A DNA stretch of 64,000 bases from Micromonospora sp. WMMD812 (GCF_027497215.1 NZ_CP114904.1:4176001-4240000); one strand, 5' to 3'. Counted from the first letter of the stretch, positions 37,309-45,557 are shown. Notes: generated from the letters alone by a model not told the origin. Numbers and translations: made by a program.

Positions 37309-38450
37309 CTGACCTGGATCGAGCGCTGCATGAGACGTTGGCCCGTGTCGCCGATGAGGACGTGCACGTCGAGCGGCTCCTCGCCGGGGCTCGCACGGCG
37401 GGCGTCCGCTACCGCCGGCGGCGCCGGTTCGGTATCGCGGCGAGCGCGGCGGGTCTGCCGGCCGTCGCTGCGGCGGTGGTGCTGTCGCTGACGGCGGCGC
37501 TGAGCCCGAGCGCCGGCTCGGGGGTGGGGCCGGGGTCGTGGCCGAGCGTGCCGACGCCGACGGCGAAGCCGACGCCGACCGCGAAGCCGACGCCGTCCGC
37601 GCCCTCGAGAAGTACTTCGCCGAGGGCAGTGTTGCCGACACCGCCGCTCGCTGCCGGTGCCGCTACGGCGATCGACTCGGCGGATGAAGTCGGCCGGCCG
37701 CTGCTGCTGCACCTCAGCTTGGCCCAGTTGCCGTTCCCGGTCATTGACGCCCAATACCAGCAGCTGGTCGAAGAGCGACAGGAACGTCTCGCATTCTTCG
37801 GCGTCGACGACAACGGTGAGCAACGAGAGCTCGTGGTGCGGGTCGGGGCCGACACGAAGGATTGGGAACCGCTGGCCGGTGACCGCGAAGCCGTCCGCGT
37901 CGCCGGGCGATCCGGCACGTTCGCCCTCGACAAGATCGACGACCGCCGGTCCGCCGTGCTGCGCTGGCGGGCCGCCAACGGCCTCTGGCTACAGGTTGCG
38001 GGGGCGCGAGACAAGACCGATGCGTTGACGGTCGCGGCCAGCGTACGGCTGGATCGCACCTACCGGTGTGTGGCGCCGTACCGGCTGCGCTCGCTGCCCG
38101 CCACGATGAAGCCGGAGAGCTGTTCAGTGGTGTTCAGAGGCACCACGGCCACCAGCATGCTGAGCGTGAGCAACGGAACGTTCCATATCCTGTTCACCAC
38201 CGAGTCCGGCCCAGTCACCGACGCCAACGAAACAATCGGCGGCCGGCCGGCCCGGGTCGTGGAGCATCCCGGAGACGGCGGCGCCCACATCATGGAGGTG
38301 GCAGCCGACCAGGGCGACGGCGTGCTGTCGCTGACCGCCTCCGGCCGCTACGACCCCACGCTGGTCCGACGGATCGTCGCCGAGTGCGACTGGACAGGCG
38401 GCGAGGACCCGGCGACCTGGCCCATTGATCCGTTTACCGGCGATCGGTGA
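37305..38450 (+). CDS. Probable membrane anti-sigma factor with extracellular domain
   Basis: The 381-aa protein has a short cytoplasmic N-terminus (residues 1-40, RYRRRRR at the membrane edge), one helix (about 43-66), a Pro/Thr/Lys-rich linker (PTPTAKPTPTAKP) and an extracellular domain of about 250 residues with four cysteines. Overlap with the sigma gene and this topology are typical of SigE-family partner proteins. No zinc-binding anti-sigma motif (HxxxCxxC) is present, so the interaction is inferred from context alone. Confidence 0.75.
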   Translation: MTDLDRALHETLARVADEDVHVERLLAGARTAGVRYRRRRRFGIAASAAGLPAVAAAVVLSLTAALSPSAGSGVGPGSWPSVPTPTAKPTPTAKPTPSAPSRSTSPRAVLPTPPLAAGAATAIDSADEVGRPLLLHLSLAQLPFPVIDAQYQQLVEERQERLAFFGVDDNGEQRELVVRVGADTKDWEPLAGDREAVRVAGRSGTFALDKIDDRRSAVLRWRAANGLWLQVAGARDKTDALTVAASVRLDRTYRCVAPYRLRSLPATMKPESCSVVFRGTTATSMLSVSNGTFHILFTTESGPVTDANETIGGRPARVVEHPGDGGAHIMEVAADQGDGVLSLTASGRYDPTLVRRIVAECDWTGGEDPATWPIDPFTGDR

Positions 38451-38490
38451 CCGGAGCCAGGTTTTTGGAGGGCACCGTTGACCCGTTGCA

Positions 38491-38542
38491 GGCCATGCAC
38501 GACCCCCACCAGACGCATCCTTGGTGGGGGTTGTGCATGGCC
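38491..38542. terminator. Bidirectional terminator, 21-bp arms
   Basis: GGCCATGCACGACCCCCACC with one more base (38491-38511) pairs with 38522-38542; the only non-Watson-Crick pair is one G-T. The loop is 10 nt. It lies 40 bp after the anti-sigma gene and 8 bp from the convergent permease stop. Confidence 0.8.
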
Positions 38543-38549
38543 GGTCGGT

Positions 38550-39311
38550 TCAGGCGATCTTGCGGCGGTAGGCGGCCATCGCGAACGCGTAGGCGATGAC
38601 CAGGATTCCGGCGCACCAGGCGAGCGCGATCCAGATGTCATTGCCGACCGGCTGTTGCTCGAACAGTGCTCGGATGGCGTTGACGATGGCGGTGACCGGC
38701 TGGTTCTCGGCAAAGGCTCGCACCGGGCCGGGCATCGTCTCGGTGGGGACGAACGCCGAGCTGATGAACGGCAGGAAGATGAGCGGATACGAGAAGGCGG
38801 ACGCCCCGTCCGGGGTGGACGCGGTCAAGCCGGGGATCACTGCGAGCCAGGTCAGGGCGAGGGTGAACAGCGTGAGTATGCCCGCCACGGCGAGCCAGGC
38901 CAGCAGCCCGGCGGAGGAGCGGAAGCCGATCACCAGCCCGACTCCGATGATGACCGCCACGGACATGCTGTTGGACACCAGAGAGGTCAGCACATGGCCC
39001 CACAGCACAGATGACCGGGCGATCGGCATCGAGTGGAACCGCTCGAAGATGCCGCTCTTCATGTCCATGAACAGCCGGAATCCCGTGTACGAGATGCCGC
39101 TGGCAATCGCGATCAGCAGGATGCCGGGCATCAGATAGTTGACGTAGTTGTCGGTGTTGGCCTGGATCGCGCCGCCGAACACATATCGGAACAACAGTAG
39201 GAACGCGATGGGCATGATCGTAACGGTGATGATGGTGTCGAGACTGCGGGTGACGTGCTTGATCGAGCGGTCGAGCATCACGCCGGTGTCACTGAGAACG
39301 TGGGTGGTCAT
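38550..39311 (-). CDS. ABC-2 permease, DrrB family
   Basis: The 253-aa protein has six membrane helices and the family sequences PIAFLLLFRYVFGGAIQ, FRLFMDMKSGIFERFHSMPI, and SSAFVPTETMPGPVRAFAEN. This matches daunorubicin-resistance-type permeases. It pairs with the ATPase at 39314-40075, only 2 bp apart, as the last gene of the PadR operon. The substrate is probably a hydrophobic drug or lipid; unknown here. Confidence 0.9.
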   Translation of the reverse strand: MTTHVLSDTGVMLDRSIKHVTRSLDTIITVTIMPIAFLLLFRYVFGGAIQANTDNYVNYLMPGILLIAIASGISYTGFRLFMDMKSGIFERFHSMPIARSSVLWGHVLTSLVSNSMSVAVIIGVGLVIGFRSSAGLLAWLAVAGILTLFTLALTWLAVIPGLTASTPDGASAFSYPLIFLPFISSAFVPTETMPGPVRAFAENQPVTAIVNAIRALFEQQPVGNDIWIALAWCAGILVIAYAFAMAAYRRKIA

Positions 39312-39313
39312 GG

Positions 39314-40075
39314 TCAGGCCTGCTTTCCGACGACGGAGAGGAACACTTCCTCGAGAGTGGGCTGCCGTTCCACGTACTCGACCTTGGCCGGCGGCAGCAG
39401 TTTCCGGAGGTCGGCCAGGGTGCCGGAGACGATGATCGTGCCCTCGTGCAGGATCGCGATCCGGTCGGCGAGCTTCTCGGCCTCTTCCAGGTACTGCGTG
39501 GTCAACAGCACCGTCGTCCCACCGCCGGCGAGCTTCTGAATCTCGTTCCATACCTCGATGCGGCCCTCTGGGTCGAGGCCGGTGGTCGGCTCGTCGAGGA
39601 AGATGATCGGAGGGTCACCGATGAGGCTCATGGCGATGTCGAGCCGCCGGCGCATGCCTCCCGAGTACGTCCCGACCCGGCGCCTGCCGGCGTCGGCTAG
39701 CCCGAACCGCTCGAGCAGCTGGTCCGCGGTCTCGCGGGGGTTGCCGACCCGGCGGAGCCGGCCGACCATGACCAGGTTCTCCCGGCCGGTGAGGATCTCG
39801 TCGACGGCGGCGAACTGCCCGGTCAGGCTGATCGATTCGCGCACCCGCAGCGGCTCGGACCCGACGTCGAACCCGTGGACGCTTGCCGTGCCGCCGTCCG
39901 GCTTGAGCAGGGTGGACAGGATGCGCACGATCGTGGTCTTGCCGGCGCCGTTCGACCCGAGCAGCGCGAAGATGCTGCCGCGCGCCACCTCGAAATCGAC
40001 GCCCTTGAGGACGGGTAGTTCCTTGTAGGACTTGCGCAATCCGTTGACCCGGATCGCCGGGCTGGCTGTTGCCAT
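39314..40075 (-). CDS. ABC ATPase, DrrA family
   Basis: The 253-aa protein has Walker A GSNGAGKTT (40-48), signature YSGGMRRRLD, Walker B IIFLDEPTTGLD, and the DrrA-type C-terminal end VERQPTLEEVFLSVVG. It drives the adjacent DrrB-type permease. The 125-bp gap to the EXLDI gene upstream contains no clear promoter, so it is probably read from the PadR promoter. Confidence 0.92.
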   Translation of the reverse strand: MATASPAIRVNGLRKSYKELPVLKGVDFEVARGSIFALLGSNGAGKTTIVRILSTLLKPDGGTASVHGFDVGSEPLRVRESISLTGQFAAVDEILTGRENLVMVGRLRRVGNPRETADQLLERFGLADAGRRRVGTYSGGMRRRLDIAMSLIGDPPIIFLDEPTTGLDPEGRIEVWNEIQKLAGGGTTVLLTTQYLEEAEKLADRIAILHEGTIIVSGTLADLRKLLPPAKVEYVERQPTLEEVFLSVVGKQA

Positions 40076-40200
40076 GTGCCGCCTCCTGTGCTTGGGCAGG
40101 GGTCATCGCCGGGCGGGCCGCCGTCGGCTCCGTCCGTGATGCGGGACGTGTGTGATCGACGGGCGAGCCGGCGGCTCGTCCGTGGTTGGTCAGGCGTGGA

Positions 40201-40731
40201 TCAGATGTCGAGGTCCTCGATCGTCGGCTCGTGGACGGCGTCGAGAACCAGCTCGTAAAGCTCGGTCGGGATGATTCCGCGCAGCGCGTCGAGGTCGTCG
40301 GCGATGCGCAGGCTGGAGTCGGCGGGAATGCGTGTCCAGGATTGGTTGGCGCTCCAGTCACCGACCCAGGCGCGCCAGCCGGTGCGGTACTTCTCGGCGT
40401 TCGGTCCGGTGTTCACCTGCGCCTCGGACCGCTCGAGGTGAACGACGTACTTCTCGCTGCGGGTGCGGTAGACCCGATAGGTCTCGTCGCGCTCGTTGCC
40501 GGTCCGCTCCATCTCGGCCAGCAGCACGCCGGAGAACCGCTGTTTGCGGCCGAGCCCGGGCCCGACGCGCACGACGACATCGTCGTATCCCTGCTGCCGG
40601 CCCTCCTCGACCTCGACGTAGCGACGCAGTGCGGCGGCGATGGCCGCCGACAGGGTGCCGCCGGCGAGCTCCTGGGCGCGCTGAAAAAGCGGCAGGTCGT
40701 CGTCGGACACGTAGATGGTCTTGTTGGGCAT
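40201..40731 (-). CDS. EXLDI family protein
   Basis: The 176-aa protein has an N-terminal ribbon-helix-helix-like start (KTIYVSDDDLPLFQRAQELA, residues 4-23, then LSAAIAAALRRYVEVEEG). The central part includes YRVYRTRSEKYVVHLERS, and the protein ends IEDLDI, which is the EXLDI motif that names TIGR04342. The biochemical role is not known. The N-terminus suggests DNA binding, so it could be a second regulator of this operon. It lies between the DUF1048 genes and the ABC pair. Confidence 0.85.
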   Translation of the reverse strand: MPNKTIYVSDDDLPLFQRAQELAGGTLSAAIAAALRRYVEVEEGRQQGYDDVVVRVGPGLGRKQRFSGVLLAEMERTGNERDETYRVYRTRSEKYVVHLERSEAQVNTGPNAEKYRTGWRAWVGDWSANQSWTRIPADSSLRIADDLDALRGIIPTELYELVLDAVHEPTIEDLDI

Positions 40732-40774
40732 GACCTGACTATACGCACACCTATACGTACACGCAACGCTGGAG

Positions 40775-41080
40775 CTATCGGGTGAGCGACTCCTGATAGA
40801 CGTCGGCGTAGGTGCGCGAGTCCTTGATCAGGTCATCGCAGAAGGCGGCGACGTCAGTGCCCGTGACTTCCAGAACGCCCTTGCCGGCTGCGACGCCCTC
40901 CTCGAAGAAGTCGACGATTCCAGGGAGCAGACCCCCGTCGAGCAGGTCGGTCGGCCCGACCTTGAACAGGTAGCGCTGCATCTCCTGGTAGACGATCCGA
41001 TAGTCGGGCGGGAGAGCCTTGACCCGGGCGACGTGCGCCCGCCACTGCTTCTTGCCCTCGATGATGTCCTGGATGCTCAC
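40775..41080 (-). CDS. DUF1048 protein
   Basis: The 101-aa helical protein has the DUF1048 pattern IIEGKKQWRAHVARVKALPP, DYRIVYQEMQRYLFK and VTGTDVAAFCDDLIKDS. Family members occur next to PadR regulators and resemble a small helical bundle. Function is not established. It follows the other DUF1048 gene with a 1-bp gap, indicating tight coupling. Confidence 0.88.
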   Translation of the reverse strand: MSIQDIIEGKKQWRAHVARVKALPPDYRIVYQEMQRYLFKVGPTDLLDGGLLPGIVDFFEEGVAAGKGVLEVTGTDVAAFCDDLIKDSRTYADVYQESLTR

Positions 41081-41081
41081 G

Positions 41082-41438
41082 TCAGCCTCCTAGCCGGGCC
41101 AGTTTGCGTGCGACATTCCGGTTCAACTGCTCCCGCCACCGGTCGCGGTAATCGCGGGCCCCCGCCCCGCCGGCCAGTGCCGTCGAGAAGCCGGCAATGT
41201 CGTCGCCGAGCACCTCGTCAATGCGCTGCCCGTCGGCCGCGGCTTCCTCGAGCAACCCGAGAGCGGCCTCGGCGATCGGGGTCAGGTTGCGGCCCGTGAA
41301 GCTCCCGTACGGGAAGAGGTGAGCCACGATCTGTCCCCACGCGGCCTGATAGTCGGCCGGCAACGCCTGCGCCCGGCCTTCGAACGCCTTCCACTCCCGG
41401 GTCAGATCGCTGCCCGTGATGGTCTCCCAGAAGCTCAT
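41082..41438 (-). CDS. DUF1048 protein (paralogue)
   Basis: The 118-aa protein shares the family layout of its neighbour: WKAFEGRAQALPADYQAAWG, IVAHLFPYGSF and VLGDDIAGFSTALAGG. It is more diverged and carries a basic C-terminus (NVARKLARLGG). Its start overlaps the PadR stop by 4 bp. Two DUF1048 genes in tandem suggest a heteromeric partner role for PadR or the exporter. Confidence 0.85.
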   Translation of the reverse strand: MSFWETITGSDLTREWKAFEGRAQALPADYQAAWGQIVAHLFPYGSFTGRNLTPIAEAALGLLEEAAADGQRIDEVLGDDIAGFSTALAGGAGARDYRDRWREQLNRNVARKLARLGG

Positions 41439-41761
41439 GCCCCGCCCTCCTTAAGTTTGTCGATCCGTGAGGAGACGTACTGCCATTTCGTCCAGAACGT
41501 CGCGAGCTCCTCGCGCCCGGCGTCGTTGAGCGTGTAGAACTTGCGCGGCGGACCCACCTCGGACGGCCGCTTCGACACCTGGACGAGCCTGTTGCGCTCC
41601 AGGCGCAGCAGGATGGTGTACACCGTGCCGTCGATGACGTCGGCGAAACCGAGTTCGTTCAGGCGGCGCGTGATGGCGTAGCCGTAGGTCTCCTCACGGC
41701 CGATGATTTCGAGCACGCAGCCCTCAAGCGTGCCCTTCAGCATCTCGGTCAGATCCTCCAC
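41435..41761 (-). CDS. PadR family transcriptional regulator
   Basis: The approximately 108-aa regulator has the PadR winged helix: MLKGTLEGCVLEIIGREETY, GYAITRRLNELGF, and GTVYTILLRLERNRLV, then RKFYTLNDAGREEL. The start is taken as GTG at 41761, after GGGGG at 5-nt spacing; GTG 41791 and ATG 41743 are alternatives. It is the first gene of a six-gene operon ending in a DrrAB-type exporter and probably represses it until a ligand binds. Confidence 0.9.
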   Translation of the reverse strand: MEDLTEMLKGTLEGCVLEIIGREETYGYAITRRLNELGFADVIDGTVYTILLRLERNRLVQVSKRPSEVGPPRKFYTLNDAGREELATFWTKWQYVSSRIDKLKEGGA

Positions 41762-41805
41762 CGCAGCCCCCAATCCGGTATCTAGTAGCACCGGGTACTG
41801 GTATA

Positions 41806-41846
41806 CGGTAGCACTGAGTACCGCTAGGCGGTAGTACCGAGTACTG
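41806..41846. promoter_or_regulatory. Candidate PadR operator region
   Basis: An 18-bp sequence (CGGTAGCACTGAGTACCG at 41806) recurs at 41829 as CGGTAGTACCGAGTACTG. The second copy holds the dyad AGTAC-CGA-GTACT (41833-41845). Related GGTACTGG sequence lies nearby at 41794. This cluster is just upstream of the PadR gene and fits an autoregulatory site. Confidence 0.5.
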
Positions 41847-42271
41847 GAGATTTCTGCCGGTCAGGCGGAAGCGGTAGCCCGAGCAGGCTCGGCGAGAAGG
41901 CGGGTCCAACCGCGCAGGCCCCGGTGGAACCGGGCGGCCCGTCCCCGCCGGAAGAACCCGCGGCGCAGCAGGTCCTCGAAAGTTCCCCGTCGCACCGGGG
42001 TCCTGGTCAGACCATCGGCGACGCCTGGTCGTGTGGCGGAGTTTGCGGGCGGCGACGCAAATCCTCATCGATAGAGACGATGCCCTACGAGTTCAGGTTG
42101 CCCATGTCGCCTACCTGGTCAAATGTTGATTGAGCTGCGGATCTACCTTCCGACATCTCTCACTGGCGATGATGGCGATTCGGCGTCTTGAGGACTGGAT
42201 GAGGACTGCGGGGGTCTTGGCAGAGGCGCTGTCCTTTCGATCTATAGGATCAGGCCAGGCAACTCGCGGAG

Positions 42272-42472
42272 GTGGCTGGGGGGCGATCTGTCGATGGAAC
42301 CCCGATCCCTCGCCGATGCAACGGCACGGTGACCCTTGATGACGACGAAACAACGCACTGCAGCAGCGCCGGTTGCCCCGGCACCGAATGGGGGCAGGGC
42401 GACATCGATGCCTGCTGGGTAGATCAGTGCGTGCACTCCCCATCCGGCCCCGCATGGAGCGACTCGTTGTAG
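42272..42472 (+). CDS. Possible small cysteine-rich protein
   Basis: A 66-codon frame (GTG start) encodes five cysteines, including CNGTVTLDDDETTHCSSAGC and DACWVDQC, arranged somewhat like a zinc ribbon. The ribosome site is weak and the codon bias is not convincing. It lies within the low-GC accessory strip. It may be a small element gene or chance. Confidence 0.25.
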   Translation: MAGGRSVDGTPIPRRCNGTVTLDDDETTHCSSAGCPGTEWGQGDIDACWVDQCVHSPSGPAWSDSL

Positions 42473-42806
42473 GGCTCGCTACACGGTTTAGGAAGTGTGG
42501 ACACGGCCGACACTCGCGGAGCGCCGACCTGGCTTGACCTGCGCCGCCATGCCGGCCGCCACGTCCAGGAGCTGACCGCCGTTGACCCTCAGGTCCCGTC
42601 CCATCGGGCACGCGACGGCACGCCCGCACTTCCCTGCCTTGCAAAGATCAATACTGTTGTCGGCTGGTGTCGGCCGCTGCCGCTGACCTGCTCGACTTGT
42701 CGGCTTCCGTCGCTCGCCACTCCTGCTTTTCGGCCGGCTTGGCTGCATGGTTGGCTGTACAACGAGGCTACGGATGGGGTAGCAGGCACCTCGTACGGTT
42801 GACGGG

Positions 42807-43784
42807 GTGTTGTTCGAGCCGGTGACTGCGGAGCTGTCGTTCGAGGACGACGGGAACGAGCTGATCGGCGATTTCGTCCGGCCGCCATGGCCGGGTCCGT
42901 GCCCGGCAGTGGTCTTCGTCGAAGGTTCTGGTCCGGGTGGTCGCAACCAGGGGCCGTGGCAGACGAGGCTTGCCGCCGCCGGCTTTGCGAGCCTCGCCTA
43001 TGACAAGCCCGGTTCTGGAGACTCAACGGGCGATTGGACCCGTCAGACCATGGCCGACCGCGCTGAGGAGACTGTGGCTGCGGTCCGGGCGGTGAGAAGC
43101 CGCGAGGACGTGCTATCCGGTGCGGTCGCGCTGATCGGCGGCAGCCAGGGAGGCTGGGTGGCTCAACTCGCGGCGTCAGCCGACGACAGGATAGCGGCGG
43201 TGGTGACGGTGTCAGGTCCGGGCGTGAACGCGCGAGCTCAGGAGGAGTACCGGCTCCGCCACCAACTCGCGGCGGAGGGCTTCAGCAGCGCGGACATCCA
43301 GCAGGCGCTTGTTCTGCTACGCGACCAGGTCCAGCGGGTTCAGTCAGGCGACGACCCCGCGCGAGTGCACGCCGCGCAAGCGCACTGGCATGCCGCCCCC
43401 TGGTATCCGCTACTCGCTGGAACAACACCCCGGTCCATCGCATTCATCGCGGGCATCGCGGACTACGACCCTGCCCCTGCACTGGCAGCTCTAAATTGCC
43501 CGCTGCTGGCAATCTTCGGCGCAGATGACCTGCTGGTGCCGGTAGAGGCGAGCGTGCGCGCCATCAGCAACACCCTCAAGGACGCTGGCCATACCGATCA
43601 CGCGATGGTGGTCTTTCCCGGTGCTGACCACAACATTCGCGTCTACACGGGCAAGGGACCCGCGCAGGTCAAGCAGGGTCGCTACACCCCTGCCGAGAGG
43701 GCTGCGGGTTTCGACGAACTCATCGTCACCTGGCTACAGCGCCGCTTGCCGCTGGGACCTGATCTCCTCCTCGGGCAGTCGTAG
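42807..43784 (+). CDS. Alpha/beta hydrolase (dienelactone hydrolase-like)
   Basis: The 325-aa protein has the nucleophile elbow GGSQGG (Ser113), an oxyanion turn VEGSGPGGR, acid candidate FGADDLLVP, and His in GADHNIRV. The layout fits acyl-peptidase/dienelactone-hydrolase-like esterases. TACGGT lies 7 nt before the GTG, so it may be leaderless. Its G+C is below that of core genes and it sits in the tRNA-Thr accessory strip, so recent acquisition is likely. It is followed 10 bp later by hairpin A. Confidence 0.87.
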   Translation: MLFEPVTAELSFEDDGNELIGDFVRPPWPGPCPAVVFVEGSGPGGRNQGPWQTRLAAAGFASLAYDKPGSGDSTGDWTRQTMADRAEETVAAVRAVRSREDVLSGAVALIGGSQGGWVAQLAASADDRIAAVVTVSGPGVNARAQEEYRLRHQLAAEGFSSADIQQALVLLRDQVQRVQSGDDPARVHAAQAHWHAAPWYPLLAGTTPRSIAFIAGIADYDPAPALAALNCPLLAIFGADDLLVPVEASVRAISNTLKDAGHTDHAMVVFPGADHNIRVYTGKGPAQVKQGRYTPAERAAGFDELIVTWLQRRLPLGPDLLLGQS

Positions 43785-43793
43785 ATCTTCCGG

Positions 43794-43860
43794 CTTCCCC
43801 GGACGGGGACAAGGTGGAGCGCCCTGCCGGACGTACGACCTTCGTCCCCGTCCGGTGAAG
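43794..43860. repeat. Hairpin A: conserved-loop structured repeat
   Basis: Left arm 43794-43815 pairs with right arm 43838-43860 (one mismatch, one bulge; CCGGACGGGGAC then AAGGT). The 22-nt loop is GGAGCGCCCTGCCGGACGTA plus CG. The loop is almost identical to that of hairpin B at 44770, but the distal stem sequence differs. It lies 10 bp after the hydrolase stop. Confidence 0.8.
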
Positions 43861-44035
43861 CTGGTAGCCCTTGTGGTGCCCGGCGAGGTGATCCGCGCGG
43901 CTGATCTCTGAGGAGGGCCGGGGTTCGGGGCGGAGCCCCGAGGTCTTGTAGTCCTGGTCGTCCCCAGGCATGGCCGGCCGGCCCGGCCGATGCCGGCCGG
44001 AGGTCGCCAGCAGGCCGGGGCCAGGCCGGCGCCGC

Positions 44036-44191
44036 CTTGACGTGTACGCGGGACTGTTCGGTGACGACCTGGACGCGGTCGCCAACCGGCTAGACGAGGC
44101 GGTCACAGCGCGGGACAAGGACTATCTAAGGACTGGCACTGCTGGCGGCGAGTTTGTCGACCTTGGAAAACGGCGAAGCCCAGGCCGGTGA
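44036..44191 (+). pseudogene. Integrase C-terminal relic (older copy)
   Basis: Fifty-one codons match the end of the integrase at 44856-45548: LDVYAGLFGDDLDAVANRLD, the catalytic Tyr included, through LGKRRSPGR and the same stop. The identity begins abruptly at 44036, so all upstream domains are missing. It sits next to a partial tRNA copy in the same arrangement as the second integrase next to the intact tRNA. Confidence 0.85.
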
Positions 44192-44208
44192 CCTGGGCTT
44201 CTGTACCG

Positions 44209-44250
44209 AGCCGCCTGACGGAATCGAACCGTCGACCTACGCATTACGAG
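44209..44250 (-). other. Partial tRNA-Thr copy (attachment-site scar)
   Basis: These 42 bp are identical to 45566-45607, the 3' half of tRNA-Thr from the anticodon loop to the last base. Upstream flanking DNA (from about 44164) also matches. Identity stops at the anticodon loop (ATTACGAG), a usual crossover site of tyrosine recombinases. It marks the distal end of an integrated element. Confidence 0.88.
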
Positions 44251-44435
44251 ATCAAGGTAGGCGGGTCTGCAACCTGCCCGCATGTGCAGCTACCAGCGAA
44301 GACGCTTCTCGGCATCTTTCACCGCTCCCCCGCAATCCACCGACCTCTTGCGGACTGGATGCGGACTGACCCGCTGGTCGGCACGCCCACACTCGTCCCG
44401 CGATTAGGCCCAACTGACATCGCCCTTCGGCACCG

Positions 44436-44693
44436 CTACACGCGCCACTCCTGTCGGTAGTCGGGGTGCTCGTAGTAGGACTGCGCCAGCACTCGGACCG
44501 CGTACGCGAGACCAGCGAAACGCTCGTCAGAGGGGTCCATCGCCTCGTACTCCCGTGCCAGCATCTCGACCAGGTCGAGCATCGGCAGGTGGCTGTCGAG
44601 CAGAGCTTCACCGCCGAACCGGTGGGCCACCTCGGCATAAGCATGGTTGTCCGCCTCGTAGCGGGCATGAAGGAACCGCAGGAGATCTTCCAT
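44436..44693 (-). CDS. DUF6221-like protein
   Basis: The 85-aa protein begins MEDLLRFLHARYEADNHAYA and ends YYEHPDYRQEWRV, which resembles DUF6221 proteins common on actinomycete plasmids and integrative elements. The central part is shorter than usual. Function is unknown. It lies between the partial tRNA and the truncated integrase, i.e. within the scar of the younger element. Confidence 0.65.
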   Translation of the reverse strand: MEDLLRFLHARYEADNHAYAEVAHRFGGEALLDSHLPMLDLVEMLAREYEAMDPSDERFAGLAYAVRVLAQSYYEHPDYRQEWRV

Positions 44694-44769
44694 CCGCCGA
44701 TTCTCGCGCGCCGCCACGCCGCTTACTCGCTGCCATCCCGTCTGCCGCCGACCCACACACCGTGGAGCG

Positions 44770-44837
44770 GGCCAGGGCCAGGGCGACAAGGTGGAGCGCC
44801 CTACCGGACGAACGACCTTGTCGCCCTGGCCCTGGTC
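44770..44837. repeat. Hairpin B: conserved-loop structured repeat
   Basis: Left arm 44772-44792 and right arm 44815-44835 form a perfect 21-bp stem (CCAGGGCCAGGGCGACAAGG plus T); two more pairs extend it outward. The 22-nt loop GGAGCGCCCTACCGGACGAA plus CG differs from hairpin A at two positions only. It abuts the truncated 5' end of the integrase relic. Confidence 0.85.
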
Positions 44838-44855
44838 TGCTCGGCTCTGCCTGGG

Positions 44856-45548
44856 TCGGAGGGCGTGCGGCTGCCTCGGGTGGTTCGGGAGGAGCCGGTG
44901 TTTCTCGACCACGACCAGGTGGCGAGGCTCGCGGAGGCGTGCGGGCGCTATAGGTTGCTGGTGCGGGCCCTCGCCTACACCGGGCTGCGGTGGGGTGAGG
45001 CGTCAGCGCTGCGGGTGTCGCGGCTGGACCTCCTGCGGCGTCGGGTGACGGTCGCCGTGGCGTTCGCCGAGGTTGGCGGAGAGCTGGTCGAGGGCACGCC
45101 GAAGAACCATCAGCGCCGTTCGGTGCCGATCCCGCGCTTCCTCGTCGACGAGCTGGCCGCGCACGTGGCCGGCAAGCGCCGGGACGAGCTGGTGTTCACC
45201 GCGCCAGCCGGCGGGCCGCTGCGCAACACCAACTTCCGGTCGCGAGTCTTCGCGCCGGCAGCGGCGTCGGTCGGGCTGGCCGGGCTGACTCCTCACGATC
45301 TGCGGCACACGGCCGCGAGTCTGGCCGTGGCGGCGGGTGCGAACGTCAAGGCGGTGCAGCGGATGCTTGGGCACGCCTCGGCGTCGATGACGCTGGACGT
45401 GTACGCGGGGCTGTTCGGTGACGACCTGGACGCTGTTGCCAACCGGCTGGACGAGGCGGTCGCGGCGCGGGATGCGGACTATTTGCGGACTGGCACGGTT
45501 GGCGGCGAGGTTGTCGACCTTGGGAAACGGCGAAGCCCAGGCCGATGA
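44856..45548 (+). pseudogene. Tyrosine recombinase/integrase, 5'-truncated
   Basis: The catalytic domain is present: GLRWGEASALR with the first Arg, HDLRHTAASLAV with His-x-x-Arg, LGHASASMTLDVYAG with the His and the nucleophile Tyr. The core-binding N-terminal domain is missing; recognisable sequence begins at SEGVRLPRVV, just after hairpin B. The gene ends 17 bp from tRNA-Thr, the classic place for an integrase of an element integrated there. Likely non-functional because about half of the protein is lost. Confidence 0.85.
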
Positions 45549-45557
45549 CCTGGGCTT
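45533..45557. terminator. Integrase terminator hairpin
   Basis: AAGCCCAGG (45533-45541) pairs with CCTGGGCTT (45549-45557) around a 7-nt loop that contains the integrase stop codon. The same hairpin is copied at about 44176-44200 beside the older relic. Confidence 0.65.

Larger units (their letters stand above)
41762..42806. other. Approximately 1-kb gap, lower G+C, no confident gene
   Basis: Beyond the PadR operator, open frames here lack coding character. A short minus-strand frame ending at 41861 reads FEDLLRRGFFRRGR and could be a relic. A 22-bp sequence at 42187-42208 (CTTGAGGACTGGATGAGGAC plus two bases) almost matches 44346-44367 beside the tRNA relic, which hints at an old element edge. 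The strip looks like decayed accessory DNA. Confidence 0.5.

Noticed and set aside
42488..42946. 152-codon minus-strand frame in the accessory strip
   Set aside because: Ser/Arg/Pro-rich, overlaps the hydrolase start, no family resemblance.
44436..44912. Longer 158-aa version of the DUF6221-like protein
   Set aside because: Its N-terminal 73 codons translate hairpin B (KVVRPVGRSTLSP); family similarity starts only at the ATG at 44693.
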